A stretch of 64,000 nt of DNA, from positions 186,001 to 250,000 of the forward strand of contig BDSI01000128.1 of NCBI GenBank assembly GCA_003117195.1. The letters run 5' to 3'. Positions 32,221 through 44,700 of this stretch are shown piece after piece. The stretch is from Eudorina sp. 2006-703-Eu-15. Taxonomy: Eukaryota; Chlorophyta; Chlorophyceae; Chlamydomonadales; Volvocaceae. The notes below the pieces were generated by a model. The model ran no database searches and was not told where the DNA came from. It saw only the letters and a program-made list of their open reading frames with translations. The number at the start of each line of letters is the position of its first letter. Within the stretch, counting starts at the first letter, position 1. A program made the position numbers and the translations under genes.

Positions 32221-32643
32221 TTAGCGGTTACCAACCACCTTTTGACTGTGATGAAGTGTCCGGTAGGCCGTCGCTGGCTCCCTGAGCAGACTGGTCGTAC
32301 GATTGTCGTGTTGCACGTGCCGCCCGTCCGCAGTGGACGTACAGTGGACCGAGCTGGAGTCTCTGGCAGGACATGTCATGAGGCCCGAGGTACCGCCTGC
32401 AGCCTGGATGAATGTTTACCAAATACACACTCGCATGGATGAGTGTGTGTCCATGTAGCAGGGAGGGAGCAACCCGAGTAAGTGCGTGAGTGAGCGATTG
32501 CATCCACGCGATGCCGGACGTGATGTGGGGCGGCTTTGTGCCCCCGCACCAGCAGTGCTATTGCCAGGTTACTTGCTTCCGGTCCTGCCGGGATGAGCTG
32601 ATGGCCCGTGCGTTGCGTGGCTTGCGTCGTGCGCGGCGCGCAG

Positions 32644-34524
32644 GTGACGAGCATCATCGTGGACATGAACGGCTCCCTCGGCTACCTGGACGCGCTCGTG
32701 AAGAGGCTCGGACCGGCTGGGACAGAGGTGCGTGGGCAAGGCGGCCTGGGCCAGCACACCCTGATGTGCCGCTCGGGCTAATGACACACCGCTATCACGC
32801 GGGCTCCTTCGTCGGTGGTCTGCGCGTGACCCCGCCATTGACAATCGCGCTCCACTGCTTCCGGGTCGCCGTGCTCGCGGCTACGTGATTTTTCTCGCGG
32901 GCTGCAGGGTCTTTCCGCCCTGTTTCCTTACCGCGCAGGTCTTGGGCCGCAAGCTGAAGGCCTCCGGCATGCCCGTGATCCTCATGGCGGGGGTGCAGGC
33001 GGAGGTGGTGCCGCAGACCCTTAGCTTGCCCGGCAGGTACGCGCGTCGCGAGCGTGCAGTTGACCGGCTCAGCGTGCAGCAGCTAGACTCGCTGGCTTGA
33101 GGTTCAGGGGGTTCAGGGAGCTCACGGGGAGCAGGACACCTTGGTAGGCATGATGGCGAACGAGGGAATGAGATGGCGTGCTGCGGACGCGCGCTCAGCT
33201 CATTCCCCCACGTATTCCTGGTGGGATGGTCGAACACGCGGCGACGCGACCGCAGGGACCCGCGTGCCACCACGAACGCCAACTATTACCCGGACGCGGT
33301 GGAGCATCTGCTGAAGCTGGCGAAAGCGCACGACCTGCCGCTGCTGTTCGTCACCAACAACGTTTGCAACCACCTGCTGAAGTTTCAAGATGCCAACGAG
33401 CTCGCAGCGAGCCTGGGATTGAAGCCGGGGTTGTTGCGCGGGATATGCGACGCGTGGTTTGGTCGGCCGCACCTGCACGGTAAGCCGTTCGTTTTTAGAC
33501 GGGTGCGTATATTACTCCGACGGAATGCATTTGACTGAACCACGTCAAGGCGGGCCACGCGGGTCCACTGGTGGCAGCCGCAGCCTCCTGCATTGTTACG
33601 TCTCTGTCTGGCGCGCTGAACGCACGTTTCCGGTCTCCGGACAGAAGCGGTTTACCGGCGGTTGCTTGATTTGGTTGTGCTGAGGTGTCTGTCACGCAGG
33701 GAAGTCACTGGACGATAGAACTTCTGCCGCAACCACTGCTCACACATGGACCCGCGCCGGTCGAAATCGAACACCGACCCGCTTGGCTTTGCTGACCGCA
33801 GGCAAGTGTGTTCCGTTCGACTGGGTGGCGTTTGCAGTCTTGCTGCTGTACGGCAGGCAGCCGTCCGCCATCAAGCTCGCGCAGCACGAGCTGTGGGTGG
33901 GCGCTGCCGACCCGTCCGTGCTGGTGCTGAGAAACACGAGTAAGTTGCAACCCATGCAGCATAGTTGTTGTACGGCTTGTGCTCTTGCATTCTTGGTCGG
34001 GCCCGTTGCAGTTTGTGTGAAATTGACACGCGCCTGGAGCGGTCACACGCATGAACACCGGAACTGTCGAGGTTCTCCACGCTTACGATACTATAGTACC
34101 ATTCGTTGGCTCGATTTTGTTTGTGCGGGATGACAGGGATGCCCCAGGGTGCCCCAGAGGGAACTTGCTTATGTTATTCAAAGCGATTATGTTGTTTGCT
34201 TTTCAAAGGAAGTGTCTTTTTCATGCGATTACCTCCAGTTGCCGTTTGCGTGGCAGTCAGAAATCACACGCGCGCGGCACGAAGTGGGCCCGCGGCAGCA
34301 CTTCTGCCTGGCGCTGGTGCTGGCGCTGACGGATCCCGGTCGGCTGACGGACTCTGCACGCAGGCCTGCCGCGCACCAGCGCCGTCGACGACAACCTGCA
34401 GGGCACGAGCTTGTACGGCACGGTGCAGTGCCTGACGGACGCTGATCGGGAGGCCCTCTTGAGCCTTGCCAGGTTCACAGCGGCCAACGTCTCAGGAAAC
34501 GCGGCCCCGGGCGCCAGCGCATAA
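32644..34524 (+). CDS. Protein of unknown function, six-exon model
   Basis: Exons 32644-32727, 32939-33036, 33256-33479, 33802-33939, 34213-34338 and 34364-34524. The first four have good splice sites and matching phases. The fifth acceptor is weaker, and the last gap is only 25 bases (GT...CTGAC...AG). The product reads as an alpha/beta globular protein: TSIIVDMNGSLGYLDALVKR, MPVILMAGVQAEV, ATTNANYYPDAVEHLLKLA, LPLLFVTNNVCNHLLKF, GKCVPFDWVAFAVLLLYG and a C-terminal YGTVQCLTDADREALLSLA. The pattern faintly recalls nucleoside-hydrolase folds, but no signature aspartate cluster is seen, so I do not assign it. The 5' end is missing from the model. Confidence 0.55.
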
Positions 34525-34571
34525 GGCCCCCCGAGCGAGTCCTTGGTCCGCTACGTCGGGTGATGACGCAG

Positions 34572-34576
34572 TGTAA
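34572..34576 (+). terminator. Candidate polyadenylation signal (TGTAA)
   Basis: TGTAA lies about 48 bases after the TAA of the preceding gene, giving an unusually short 3' UTR if used. Confidence 0.35.
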
Positions 34577-36600
34577 GAGCGGGCCACATGCCGTTTGTGC
34601 GGACTGCCTCAGGGTATTTGGGCGGCACGGGCGCTGTGCCGGCGCCTGTGCCAGGGCTGTGCAGCCAAAGGCGTGAGCGGATGGCCGCTGCGTCGACTGC
34701 AGGGTCATGGTCTCGCTGCCTTTGATGGTGAGATGTTGTGTGAGGCAGTCGGGGACGTGCTGCGCCTACCGTAACTTGCATTTGGCGGTGATGGGAACCC
34801 ACCGTCACGCAGCCGAGGGTATCTAGCACGATTATCTGCACAGGCTTGACATCAGCTCGCAGCCCTTGCTTGCAACGGCAGACTTACTTCACCATTCGCA
34901 TCGACGGCAGATGTGGAGGGGTGTTCTGCCGTTCGCATGACAACAGAAATGCAGGCCGCAATCAGCATTTGCTGGCCACGACTTTTTATCTTGACACATG
35001 TCATTCGAGAAAACTGCATGGAATTCATGGTGCGTGACCGGCTGGGGTTCGGCCTGGCTGCTGCGTGTTTGGCTCCCTGCAGCTTTCGAGATCGCGTCAG
35101 GGCGCCACCATGGCCATGCTGACGCAGCAGGTGTATTGCCACTCCTCGGACATCCCAGCCGCGGTGCTCTGTGCGCACAGCTGCTTAGATTCATCTTCTT
35201 GTGTTTTCCAGTCCCCAATTCTTCATCTTCATACGTGAGTGTGTGTTGTTAACGTCGAACAACAATCGACGTACGGTAACACAGCGGCGATTTGGTTGTC
35301 AAAGGGTAGCTTGGCTGTGTGGCTGAGCAGTGGGATTGTAGGAGTCTTAACGTGCTGTCGGCATCTGGCAGGGCTCCAGGTTGCAAGTGCAGCGGGGCCC
35401 TAGAACTGCCCGGTCGGAACTAAGCGTCCTCTGGGCACTGCTGGAGCACATGGCATCTTCAAATGCGTGCACTCGTAATACTGTCGTTCTCCTGATCTGG
35501 GTCCACCACGTCCCATGTAACCCGTGCTTCCACATTCAGGCCGGCGTCCAAACAGCGTTCGAGCGCGGTGGCTGTCGCTCCCCTTCGATCCCGTTAGGGC
35601 GCAACGCGCGCAGCACCGAACGAGCTTTGGGTAGCTTGCCCGGGACAAAGTAAGCAAAGGAGGAGGCAACTGGGAACGGGCGGCTGCGTAGCCAGGAATG
35701 CTGTGCTCAAGACACGACCAGCGTTAGGCGCACGAGTCGCTCACATCCCAGGTGTGCCTAATGGGTTTGCCCGGGCTGCGCTAAGCCCGGATCCCGCACC
35801 CTCCACCGCAAGTGAGTCGCGGGTACGATTGTGGCCCTTGTCAATCGCGGGCCTGCTGTCACGGGGGTGGGGTGGTGTAAGGCGGGCGGCCAAAAAGGGC
35901 CGAGGACCCGGACCTGGAAGAGATTGGGGTCTGCAGTTGGTGGCTAGCGATACATCGATTGCGGACTAATGACAGCTCGTATTTGAGATTGGGGAGCCAA
36001 GTGCCGCCAGAGCCGTCATCATTTTCTGTCATCGCCCAAAAAGTTATGTACGGCAGATTGGTTAGTATGGCAAACTGTAGGCCACGGCCTGTAACCTGTT
36101 GAACTTACTCGGTTTGCTCGCTGTGTCGTTGACCTTTCCTTTTCACCCTTGCCAAAAAAATTTCTGCGCCGCGGCACGCTTGTGCGCACATATTTGACAC
36201 ATCCCAATGATCCCCTTGCCCAAAACTTTCGCCAGTTGCGTCGCGCTGCGCACGTTTTATTGATAGAAGCGTCTACATAAACATGCGCTTGATATGAAAT
36301 AATGAGCCCGCAGAGGCATCTGCCACCGTTGCGGACTGAATGACCTTAAATTTCAGTCACTCAGGCGAAATTTTTGGTTGTCTCTGAAATTGTCTGTCCC
36401 ATATGAAAGGCCTTGAAGAACCCTGAAGAACGGAAACCGACCATGCTCCGTACACTACATAGTTGCACCGGGCACGCACTGCCCTAAACCTGAGGTTGAA
36501 GAACCATCGAACTAGTCCCACATAAATTATTTTTCACATGGCAAACATGACAACCGCCTGTCCCTTATTACGTCGTTAACACTGTTTCGAAGACTGAGTC
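34577..36600. other. Upstream gap of the USP fusion gene
   Basis: I see no supported gene. The right half becomes AT-rich (about 36050-36600) and probably holds the promoter of the 36601 gene. Open frames here are short and lack consistent splice sites. Confidence 0.4.
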
Positions 36601-38734
36601 ATGGGCAACGTCCCGTCAGTATTCCTTGTAAAGGACGTCGAGTGGACCGAATATGTTGCACAAGATTGGCGGAGCGAATCGTCAAAACAGCTGGATGGCC
36701 TTGGAGGTGAGCAGGGAGTGCGTGACGACGTCAGTGACGATTTGGGCTTCAGGGACCAGCCCAAGAGTTATTGAGTCAAATTATAACATGTGTAATTTTG
36801 CATACACAATGTTATTGTGGTAGGTCTCGGACGTCATGCGATTGCGCGAGGGTCAAGTTTTTCACAGAAGCTAACGCTTCTCGAGGTGAGCACGAAGGTT
36901 CTAAACTGATCAAGGAGAACTGAATCAAGATGCAATACTGCAAAAAGTTGATGTATCTGCCCTGGAAACAAAGTGAACGGTCTTTCTTGCTTTGCTTGGT
37001 CGGTGGGTTTCTGTTATGGCGCCGGCACGCGAAGGTCATTATAATCGCTCATCAACACTTACGGTGGCTTCGCGGCTGAAATTGTCGCTCGTATTATATA
37101 ATTCAATTGAACGTGGACTCATGTGGCGACGACAGTCTGACGCGACTGCCCAGCTCCCCCCGGCACGCGTGTTGCAATAATCCGCAGCTTTCATCGGAAA
37201 CCTCAAAGTACAAAATGCTGCCTGTTTCTGAATTCAGACCGAGCTGCACAGGCATGGCACAGAGCTGGAGGAGTTCTTCAACCTCGTCCCAATCGGAGAC
37301 GGCGGCCGGGGTTACAAGTACCGCACCGCTCGGAGAATGCCCGATTCTCCGAGAACTCCCAGGCGAGTCCGGGTCCAGCACCTCCTGACACGGGGTGACC
37401 GCTCGAGCTCTCCCATGGAGACGCTGTGCCTGAGCTGCCAAGCATGCAGAGGATGTCGTACATCTCTGCTAGAATATCAGGAGGGCAAACACGCAAATGG
37501 GTGAATAATGCTATTGTGGACCCCACGAAGGGGCCACCGGTGCCTACCAGGAAAATCCCCGCTGGATACGCACGTGCACCTCCCTTGAACCGGACGCAGC
37601 CGACAGGTCGTTGCCCCATCACTCATCTCTGCGGTGGTGGGTCCAACCATGTATAGTAACTGCCGATCCACCGAGTGCGGGTCCGTCATGCTACAACCCT
37701 GTCTAGAAGCACTCCCTCACCCAACTGGCTGCTACAACCCTGTCTAGAAGCACTCCCTCACCCAACTGGCCCCTTACAGGAGCAAGCTGAGCATTCCAAC
37801 GCTGTTGGCACTGAAGAAAGGTACGCACACACCGGAGGCGACACCGCAGCCTTCTGTTCATTATATGGGTCGGGCAACGGATATATTATATACGCATACG
37901 GGCAAACCATTGGGCGCCACTCGGCCCCTCGCACATCACGCACTCCTGTTCTGCCTGCTTAAATAACACACCGGAGGCGTCTGGAGCGCGGTCGCGTTTC
38001 GACACAGCAGCGCTGCCAGCTTCCTGAACGGGGAAATAGCATTCCGCACATCCGCAGGTTTACGGCCTGCCGCCAGCGGCCAAAGCACTTTGGCCTGGGG
38101 CCAGTTCCGGGCGACTAGAAAATAAAGCTTCCAGTCCGCGGATCCCGTAAGCCCCCGTCCTGTACGGCGGCCTTGGTCCCAAACCCCATCCGTTCGGCAT
38201 CCCTCGGCCCTCGATTTCCCCCCCACCCGTGCCCTCAGAGCACCAGGAGGCTGCGGAATGGCGACACCGGGTGCACCAGGTCCGCCGGCGGCTGATCCTC
38301 ACCGTGCGAGTTGTGGTGCTGCTGATGCAGGGCAACCTGAGGGTGACGCCCGTACCCCGCCTGGACCGATTCGACTTCGCCATCTACGCCACATTGGGTG
38401 GGTGCGCGACAGTGTGCTGGGCAACGGGGTCGTCGGGCTGTTTGGTGCCGTGCCGTGGGACGCGGGGTCGTACTTCGCAGGTGGCGCCTAGGGGGGTCCC
38501 GATATACCGTAAACATGGGGGTTTACCAGCTGGCCGCCATTGTCCTTGTCGCCCAAGAAAAGAAACACGCCGTCACCGATGACCCGCGGGGTCGACTGTA
38601 ACATCCTTGATACTAACATCATCAGTAGGAAAAATCACGCGTCTTGCCCATGGTGAACCGCACATACTGCCAAGATACCCGCGTCGGCATGTTGACGCTC
38701 AGTGCGATGGTGGTGGTCGTCGTGGTGGCGGTGG

Positions 38735-38775
<41 letters not shown>

Positions 38776-41700
38776 GCGGTGCCCTCGCAGGCAGCGACTG
38801 GATCCGAGTGGCCGAGGAGCAACAGCGGTGCATGACGCTCCGAGACCAAGTGGAGGCCGCCGCGGTGCGCCACCCCGGACTGACGGACTGACGGACGGAC
38901 TGACTGACTGTAACCATACCCCGGCCGGGTGTTCCAACGGGCCCAGATAGCTTGTAGGCGCCGCATCTCATCAACCCCCACCAAGGACTGCGCACCCACC
39001 CATCCTCCATCACCCGCGGGGGATGGACTGGCTGTCATATTTACCTCAATGCTTGCTTGACCAATCCGCCCATTTGCTTTTACGGTATGGGATCTCACTG
39101 CGGCAGCAATTCTTCCGACAGGGACCACAATCGAGAGCAGTGCGGCGCAGGGAACTTCCGAGCATCCCTAACCCAAGCTTGAATCACACTGAAGTTAGAG
39201 GCTGAACCAGTGTGCGTTGGCCCTCCGACCCCTGGATGGACCTCCTGCAGGTGGCCCTCCAAGACGAGCTTTATGCCGCCGAAGCAGCACAAGCAGACAA
39301 GCCCAGCCCCACGTGAGCTCAGAGTGTCGTACACGCTGCCGTGCTATGACACTTTGCCGTAAATTGATGACGTGGACCGTGTCCTGTGTGTGTGTGTTGC
39401 TTGCTTGCTTGGTGTCGGCCGCGCCCTCGCCTTCACAACATCAATCGCAAACCCTAGTCTCATCCCCTAGTCTCATTACCTCCACATCGCGGCGGCACGT
39501 CTCCAGGGGTGCGGTGGCGCCGCCGATTCCGACTGGAGCCGATGGGAGCTCCAACAGCGTGGTTTCGGAGGTCACCAGGACCGATTCCCCTGCCATCGCA
39601 GGGGAACGCAAAGCAGGAGCAGGTGAGGCGGTTTGCCGTACCTTCCCCGTACTAGGTTCAGTGGGCTCCAGATCCCCAAAAGAGGGTAGAACAGCGCCAT
39701 ATGACGCATGCCAGTCCGTGAATACCGTACGGTAGGATATTTGTCTGGAGGGAATCAGGCAGGCAGGTCCGGGCGTTTGTTTCCGGTTGCGGCGCAAACC
39801 GTGCGGGGCCCGGGTACCCAACGCGTGATTGCAGGGGACGCCGAGGAAGCCAAGTCGCGGCCGACGACAGCGGCAGCGGCGGCAGCGGCATCCCGGAAAT
39901 CACAACACAGGCGCCTGATCGGTACCCACGGATTGGAGACAGTCCGGGTGCTGTCCGGCGGCGGCGTCATCCCAGAGCCCGCTCCCGCGGTGCCTGCCGC
40001 ACCGACGCCACCGCCGCTCCAAAAACCTCCGGCGACGGCGCCAGGCCGCCTCGGACCCCGCGAACACATCGTGCCTGGGTTTCGGAGCGGCATCGGCAGT
40101 ACGACAGCGTTGCACGTTGTGCGGACTGCGCCGTCGTCGCCGCTGCAGCCGCTGCCGCCGCCGGCGCCGCTGCCGCCGGCTCCTCCGGCGGCGGCGCATG
40201 CAGCGGCGGCGGCGGCGCCGGCAGCGGCGATGCCGGTGACGGAGGCGAATCTGTGGGGCCGGGAAGAGCTGGCGCAGCTGCCTCGGTCCATGTCGCCCGT
40301 GCATGAGAGCGGTGACTACGGGGGTGCAATCATCCCTGGCCGCAATGGCAGGGACACGGGCAGGGACAGCTCAGCCTACCCGTCAGCACCAGCTAGCCAC
40401 ATGTCCTCGCGTCGCCTCGCCCGGCATGTCTCCAGGGGGGAGTCCGACGGGGCTCCCGGCAGCGGCCTGGGGTTGTCGGAGGTAGAGGCCAGGTCAGCCA
40501 GCTTCTCAGGCGTGCGGTCCCCGGCGCGGGGCATCTCTGCTGTCGCGTTGGACCCGGCCCGGGGCTGGGCACCGAACGGTACGGCCGGTACGGCACCTTC
40601 GTCACCCGTGCCTCCGACGCCGCCACTTGGGACGCCGGACCCGTCCGCAGCCAAATGGGGCTCGGGCCTCTTCATCTGCGGTAAGCTAGTCGACGTGCAG
40701 ACAGGCAGGGGCAAAGCTCGAATAGGTATACCTACATACGTAGTACGTATACATATACGTAATTTGCAAGGGATGCAGCTGGGGTGCGGCATGCGAATGC
40801 AGGTACGCCATGGTACGGCGCGAGAGGTTCTTGCGGGCGTCACGTGCACCAACACACCGCGTGACGCCGCGATGCGATGCGAAAAAGAACTCCCCTGCCG
40901 TACGCGTACACGAGGTCGTACATTTTCCGTACATGCGGTCCTACGCCTGCAGCTGGGGTGCGTTGAACTGCCGACGTGATTGCTCGACCGGATGGATACC
41001 CACGTGCGTGCCTGTCGTACACCCAACCTTCCCACGGTCTCCGTCTCCTGCCCGCGCCTCGCCCGCGCCTCGCCTCGCCCCGCCCCACCCAGCGCGCATT
41101 CGCAAGCCCCTGCCGCCTCCCCTGGAGCTCTCTGTCCTGCGGGACGACTCGGCCGGCGGCGCCACGGTGACTGGCCTGACGTCGTCTTCGCCGCAGCCGC
41201 ACTTCCGGCCCTCGGCCAGCAGTGAGCCGGGCTGCGTGCGATGGGCGCCGGATCCCGCGATGTCGCCGGGGGCCCCGGGAGCAGGCGACGGCGGTGGCGC
41301 GCGACCCGGCGGAGGCGCGGACATGCTGCATTCGGCGTTACTTGGCTACTCGGTGAGAGAGACGGGTGGCTGCTGGCCTGTGTGTGTGTGTGGGGGGGTG
41401 GTGGGGGAGGGACGAGCGGGGAAGTTGCGGGCCATGGGAGTTGAAGCGAAGGAAGCCAGTCACTGTGACATCATTAACGCCGGTGAGGGCCCCATCGGTG
41501 GCTTCCATGCAGATGAACGCTCCGAGACCCCTAATGCCGACGGCTCCGAGTCCCATCTGTGGGTCCCGGGCCTTATGGACGTCACCTAACGGCAACCAGG
41601 GTTCACCCGGACACCTCCAAGAGGACGGCGGACCCATGGGTCCGCGCAGCCTCACCGCCATCAGTCGCAGCCCCTCGCCCCTGCCGATGGGCGTCACGCT

Positions 41701-44700
41701 GCGGCCGCTGCCGCCTTGGGAGCCGCCGGGCGCAGCCCGCGGCGGCGGCGGTGGAGGCCGCTGTAGCGGCAGCAGCGTCGGCAGTAGCGGCGGGCGATGC
41801 AGCAGTAGCACCATCGCCGGCGGCGCAGCCGACGAGGGGCGGCGGCGCAGCAGCGGCGCGATCAGTGCCGTCGGCGGCCGTCGGGGGAGCGACAGCGGAG
41901 TCAGTGCGGCCGGCATGGCCACTGCCGCGGATGGCAGCGGCGGTGGCGGTCGCCGCTACCCTCTCAGCGCTGGCAACACGGGCGGCGGCGCCAACACGCC
42001 CCTTGATTTCGCCAACGGCGCATCTAAGGGTACCGGCAGCACGAGTCCGAATATTGCTTCATCAGGCAACGCCGCTCGGTCCAGTCCGGGTATTGACCCG
42101 CGCATCCACTTCGACTTCGACAGCGTCGCAGCCGGGGTGTCCAAATTAGGCGCCTCCCGACGAGTAGGCAAGTTCCCAAGGGACGGGGGTTAGGGACTTG
42201 GGACACAGGGTTCGATGGGGAGAGGGCTGTGTCCTGCTGCGGTACGGCAGATCTACGGCATCCTGGAAACCGATCGGGAGGGACCCGTGGGTCATTACCA
42301 GAATCCGGCCATGAGTATGGAAGTTATCCTCGCGTTCGCTCCCCGCTTCCTTACTTGAAACGCATTGACATTAGACAATGTCCTGCTGCCCAACGTCATC
42401 CGGAGCTCCGGGCATCCAGACTACCAGACTCCGGAGTCTTGCTTGGTTTAAACCGCCCTCCCGGACAGATGACACTGGTCGCTCAAACCCTGAGTCTTCT
42501 GCAGCATTACCGTATCTAAGCACCGCAACTAAGATGTAACGCTTACTTGAGGGTTAAAAAGAAAAATTTCAACCCTGAGGGGTATTGAGGTCACGTTCTG
42601 CGCACTGACAGCCCTGATTGCCTTGGTTCCTTTCCTTCCCTTTTCCCGCGTCCATTTCGACGGCGCAGGTGCTGGTCGCCTCGAGCCCCTCAAGCAAGAC
42701 GTCGCCCCGCCCGATCGGACCCGAAAGCAGCTCCATCGAGTCGTACTGCAGCTGCCCGACAGCGGCTGTGACCGCCCCTCCCTGGAGGCGCCGCCGCCCA
42801 CGCGCGCGCGGCGCACCTCGATTGACGACGTGCGGCGGCCGGCACCGACCCATGGGTCAACACCGTCGGGGCTGTCCTCCCCACGGCTCCGAAGCCGGCT
42901 CCGGGCATCCTACGACGGTACGGCATGCGATGGAGTCGTGACGTGATCCGATGTCCTTGTTACCCTAGTGGTCTTTGTAACCGTTACACCGTTATCAACC
43001 ACCCGTACCCACGACGGGTGGTTGATGTCCTCTCCTCATCGAAACTCATGCCACGTCAAACGCAACGCTATGCCTGCGGTTTCCCTTACCCTCGGTTTAC
43101 ATGCCGGCCGAATCCCGTGCCACGCGTGTGTTTTGCTGCGGCACCACGTGCCTATCTACCGCCGGTAACCCCAAACCTCCAGCTCTGCCACTTTTGCATC
43201 CACGGGACCGAGACGGGAGATGCGCTGCTCTACCTACCAACAATACGTCCCATCCGCTGCCCGCATCCCCCTCAGGCCATGCCAGCAACAGCAGCAGGGC
43301 GGACTGGCAGGGGGGGTTCTCCTGCCCGGCCTCACCAGTGAAGCTCGTGTCGCCGCGGGGCAACGCCGGGGGCCTCACCCCCAGCGCCCTGACCCCGGGC
43401 TCACCAGGCAGGGCCCCGACGTCCCCGCGCCGCCGGCTGCTGGCGGGCGGCGGACACAGCGGTCCGACGACACCTCGGGTACGGCAGTACAGCGTGTACG
43501 GCAGTCGCATGAGCGACATGCCGTACGGTTACCGTACGGTGGCGCTGTCATTGGGATTGGTGACTGCATGCAGTCTGAGTCCACAATTCGCGCAATGGCG
43601 GTGCTGGGGAGTCCGCAGCTTGGGGTGCGAGTGCGACGTAAAACAACTAGGCAATCTCCCAGCAGGGTGTTTGGAGGACATTATCGCCTCCGGACGATCA
43701 ATATATTGTTACAGGGCACCCCAACCGAACAAGGCGAATGCAGGTTGGCTCCTGAGGATGCCGACATTGAAACGCACCTCCGCCCGTCTGCCTACCGGGT
43801 GTGGAGCCCCAGCTTCCACCGGGCATGGTTAGGTTTGGAGCCCCAGCGGGTTTCGTTGGCGAGTACCGTAATGCGCATCTGTCCGTTATTGTCAGCATCA
43901 GTCGCCTTTAACCTGCTTATCCACATCGTCATCCCGCTCCAGATTGACGATTTCGCTTGACCTGAAAGTCACCCTCTGACGCCGCTGATGCCACCTCCCC
44001 TACCCCGCCAGTCCCGCGCTGCCGGCGGCGCGCTTCACGGCACTGCGGCTGCAAAGGCCGCTCCCGCACCGCCGCCGCAGCCGCCGCCACAACAGCCGCA
44101 GCCAGCACCTCCGTCGACCGCCAACGGATCCTCGCTTCGTTCCCTCACGGACATTCCTCTCAGCTCAGTCAATAAGGCCCTCTTGGCGATCCGACAGGCT
44201 TCGGCCTTCGTTGTCAAGGCCAGGGAGGGTAACGCCGCCGCCGCGGCGGCGGTGGAGGCTCCGCCGCCGCCGCCGCCGCCGTTGGTCCTCGGTGCGCCGC
44301 CGCCTCGCCCGCCGCAGCTGCCGGCGCCCGTACCTGAGGAAACCCTGGCGAAGCTCGACGAGCTGAAGGCGCAGTGCCTGTCGAAGCTCGACGAGCTACA
44401 GCGATGCAGCAACCTGATATCCATGTTGCTCAATCGCTGCAACGCGGGTTGGGCAGAGGCGCAGACGTGGGGGCAGCCGTCCCTGGTGACGCAGCTGCAG
44501 CTCTCTGCATTCGCGCGGTCTGAGAGCGCCATTGTGTTTAAGAACGAGCTCCTTCGGCTGCTGCGCGCCGGCGCCGTCGCCATCCACCTCCGCGCCGCCG
44601 ATGATTTCCTTGAGCCCGGATTAAGCCGCGCCACCTCCGCCACCTCCGCCGCCACCTCCTCCACGTCGGGGATCCGGTCGTCGTCGATGGGCCGTGCCAC

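Noticed and set aside
32644..34524. Nucleoside hydrolase assignment
   Set aside because: The alternation of strands and helices and an ATTN phrase were suggestive, but the N-terminal aspartate cluster that defines the family is not visible.
38644..38835. Polyleucine/valine frame suggesting a membrane helix
   Set aside because: It comes from the CTG repeat in a frame that does not continue. The polyalanine frame leads into the coiled coil shared with the next exon.
39755..40304. Minus-strand ORFs opposite exon 39835-40680
   Set aside because: They are Arg/Ala/Gly shadows of the plus-strand exon, which has phase-matched splice sites and continues the USP fusion model.
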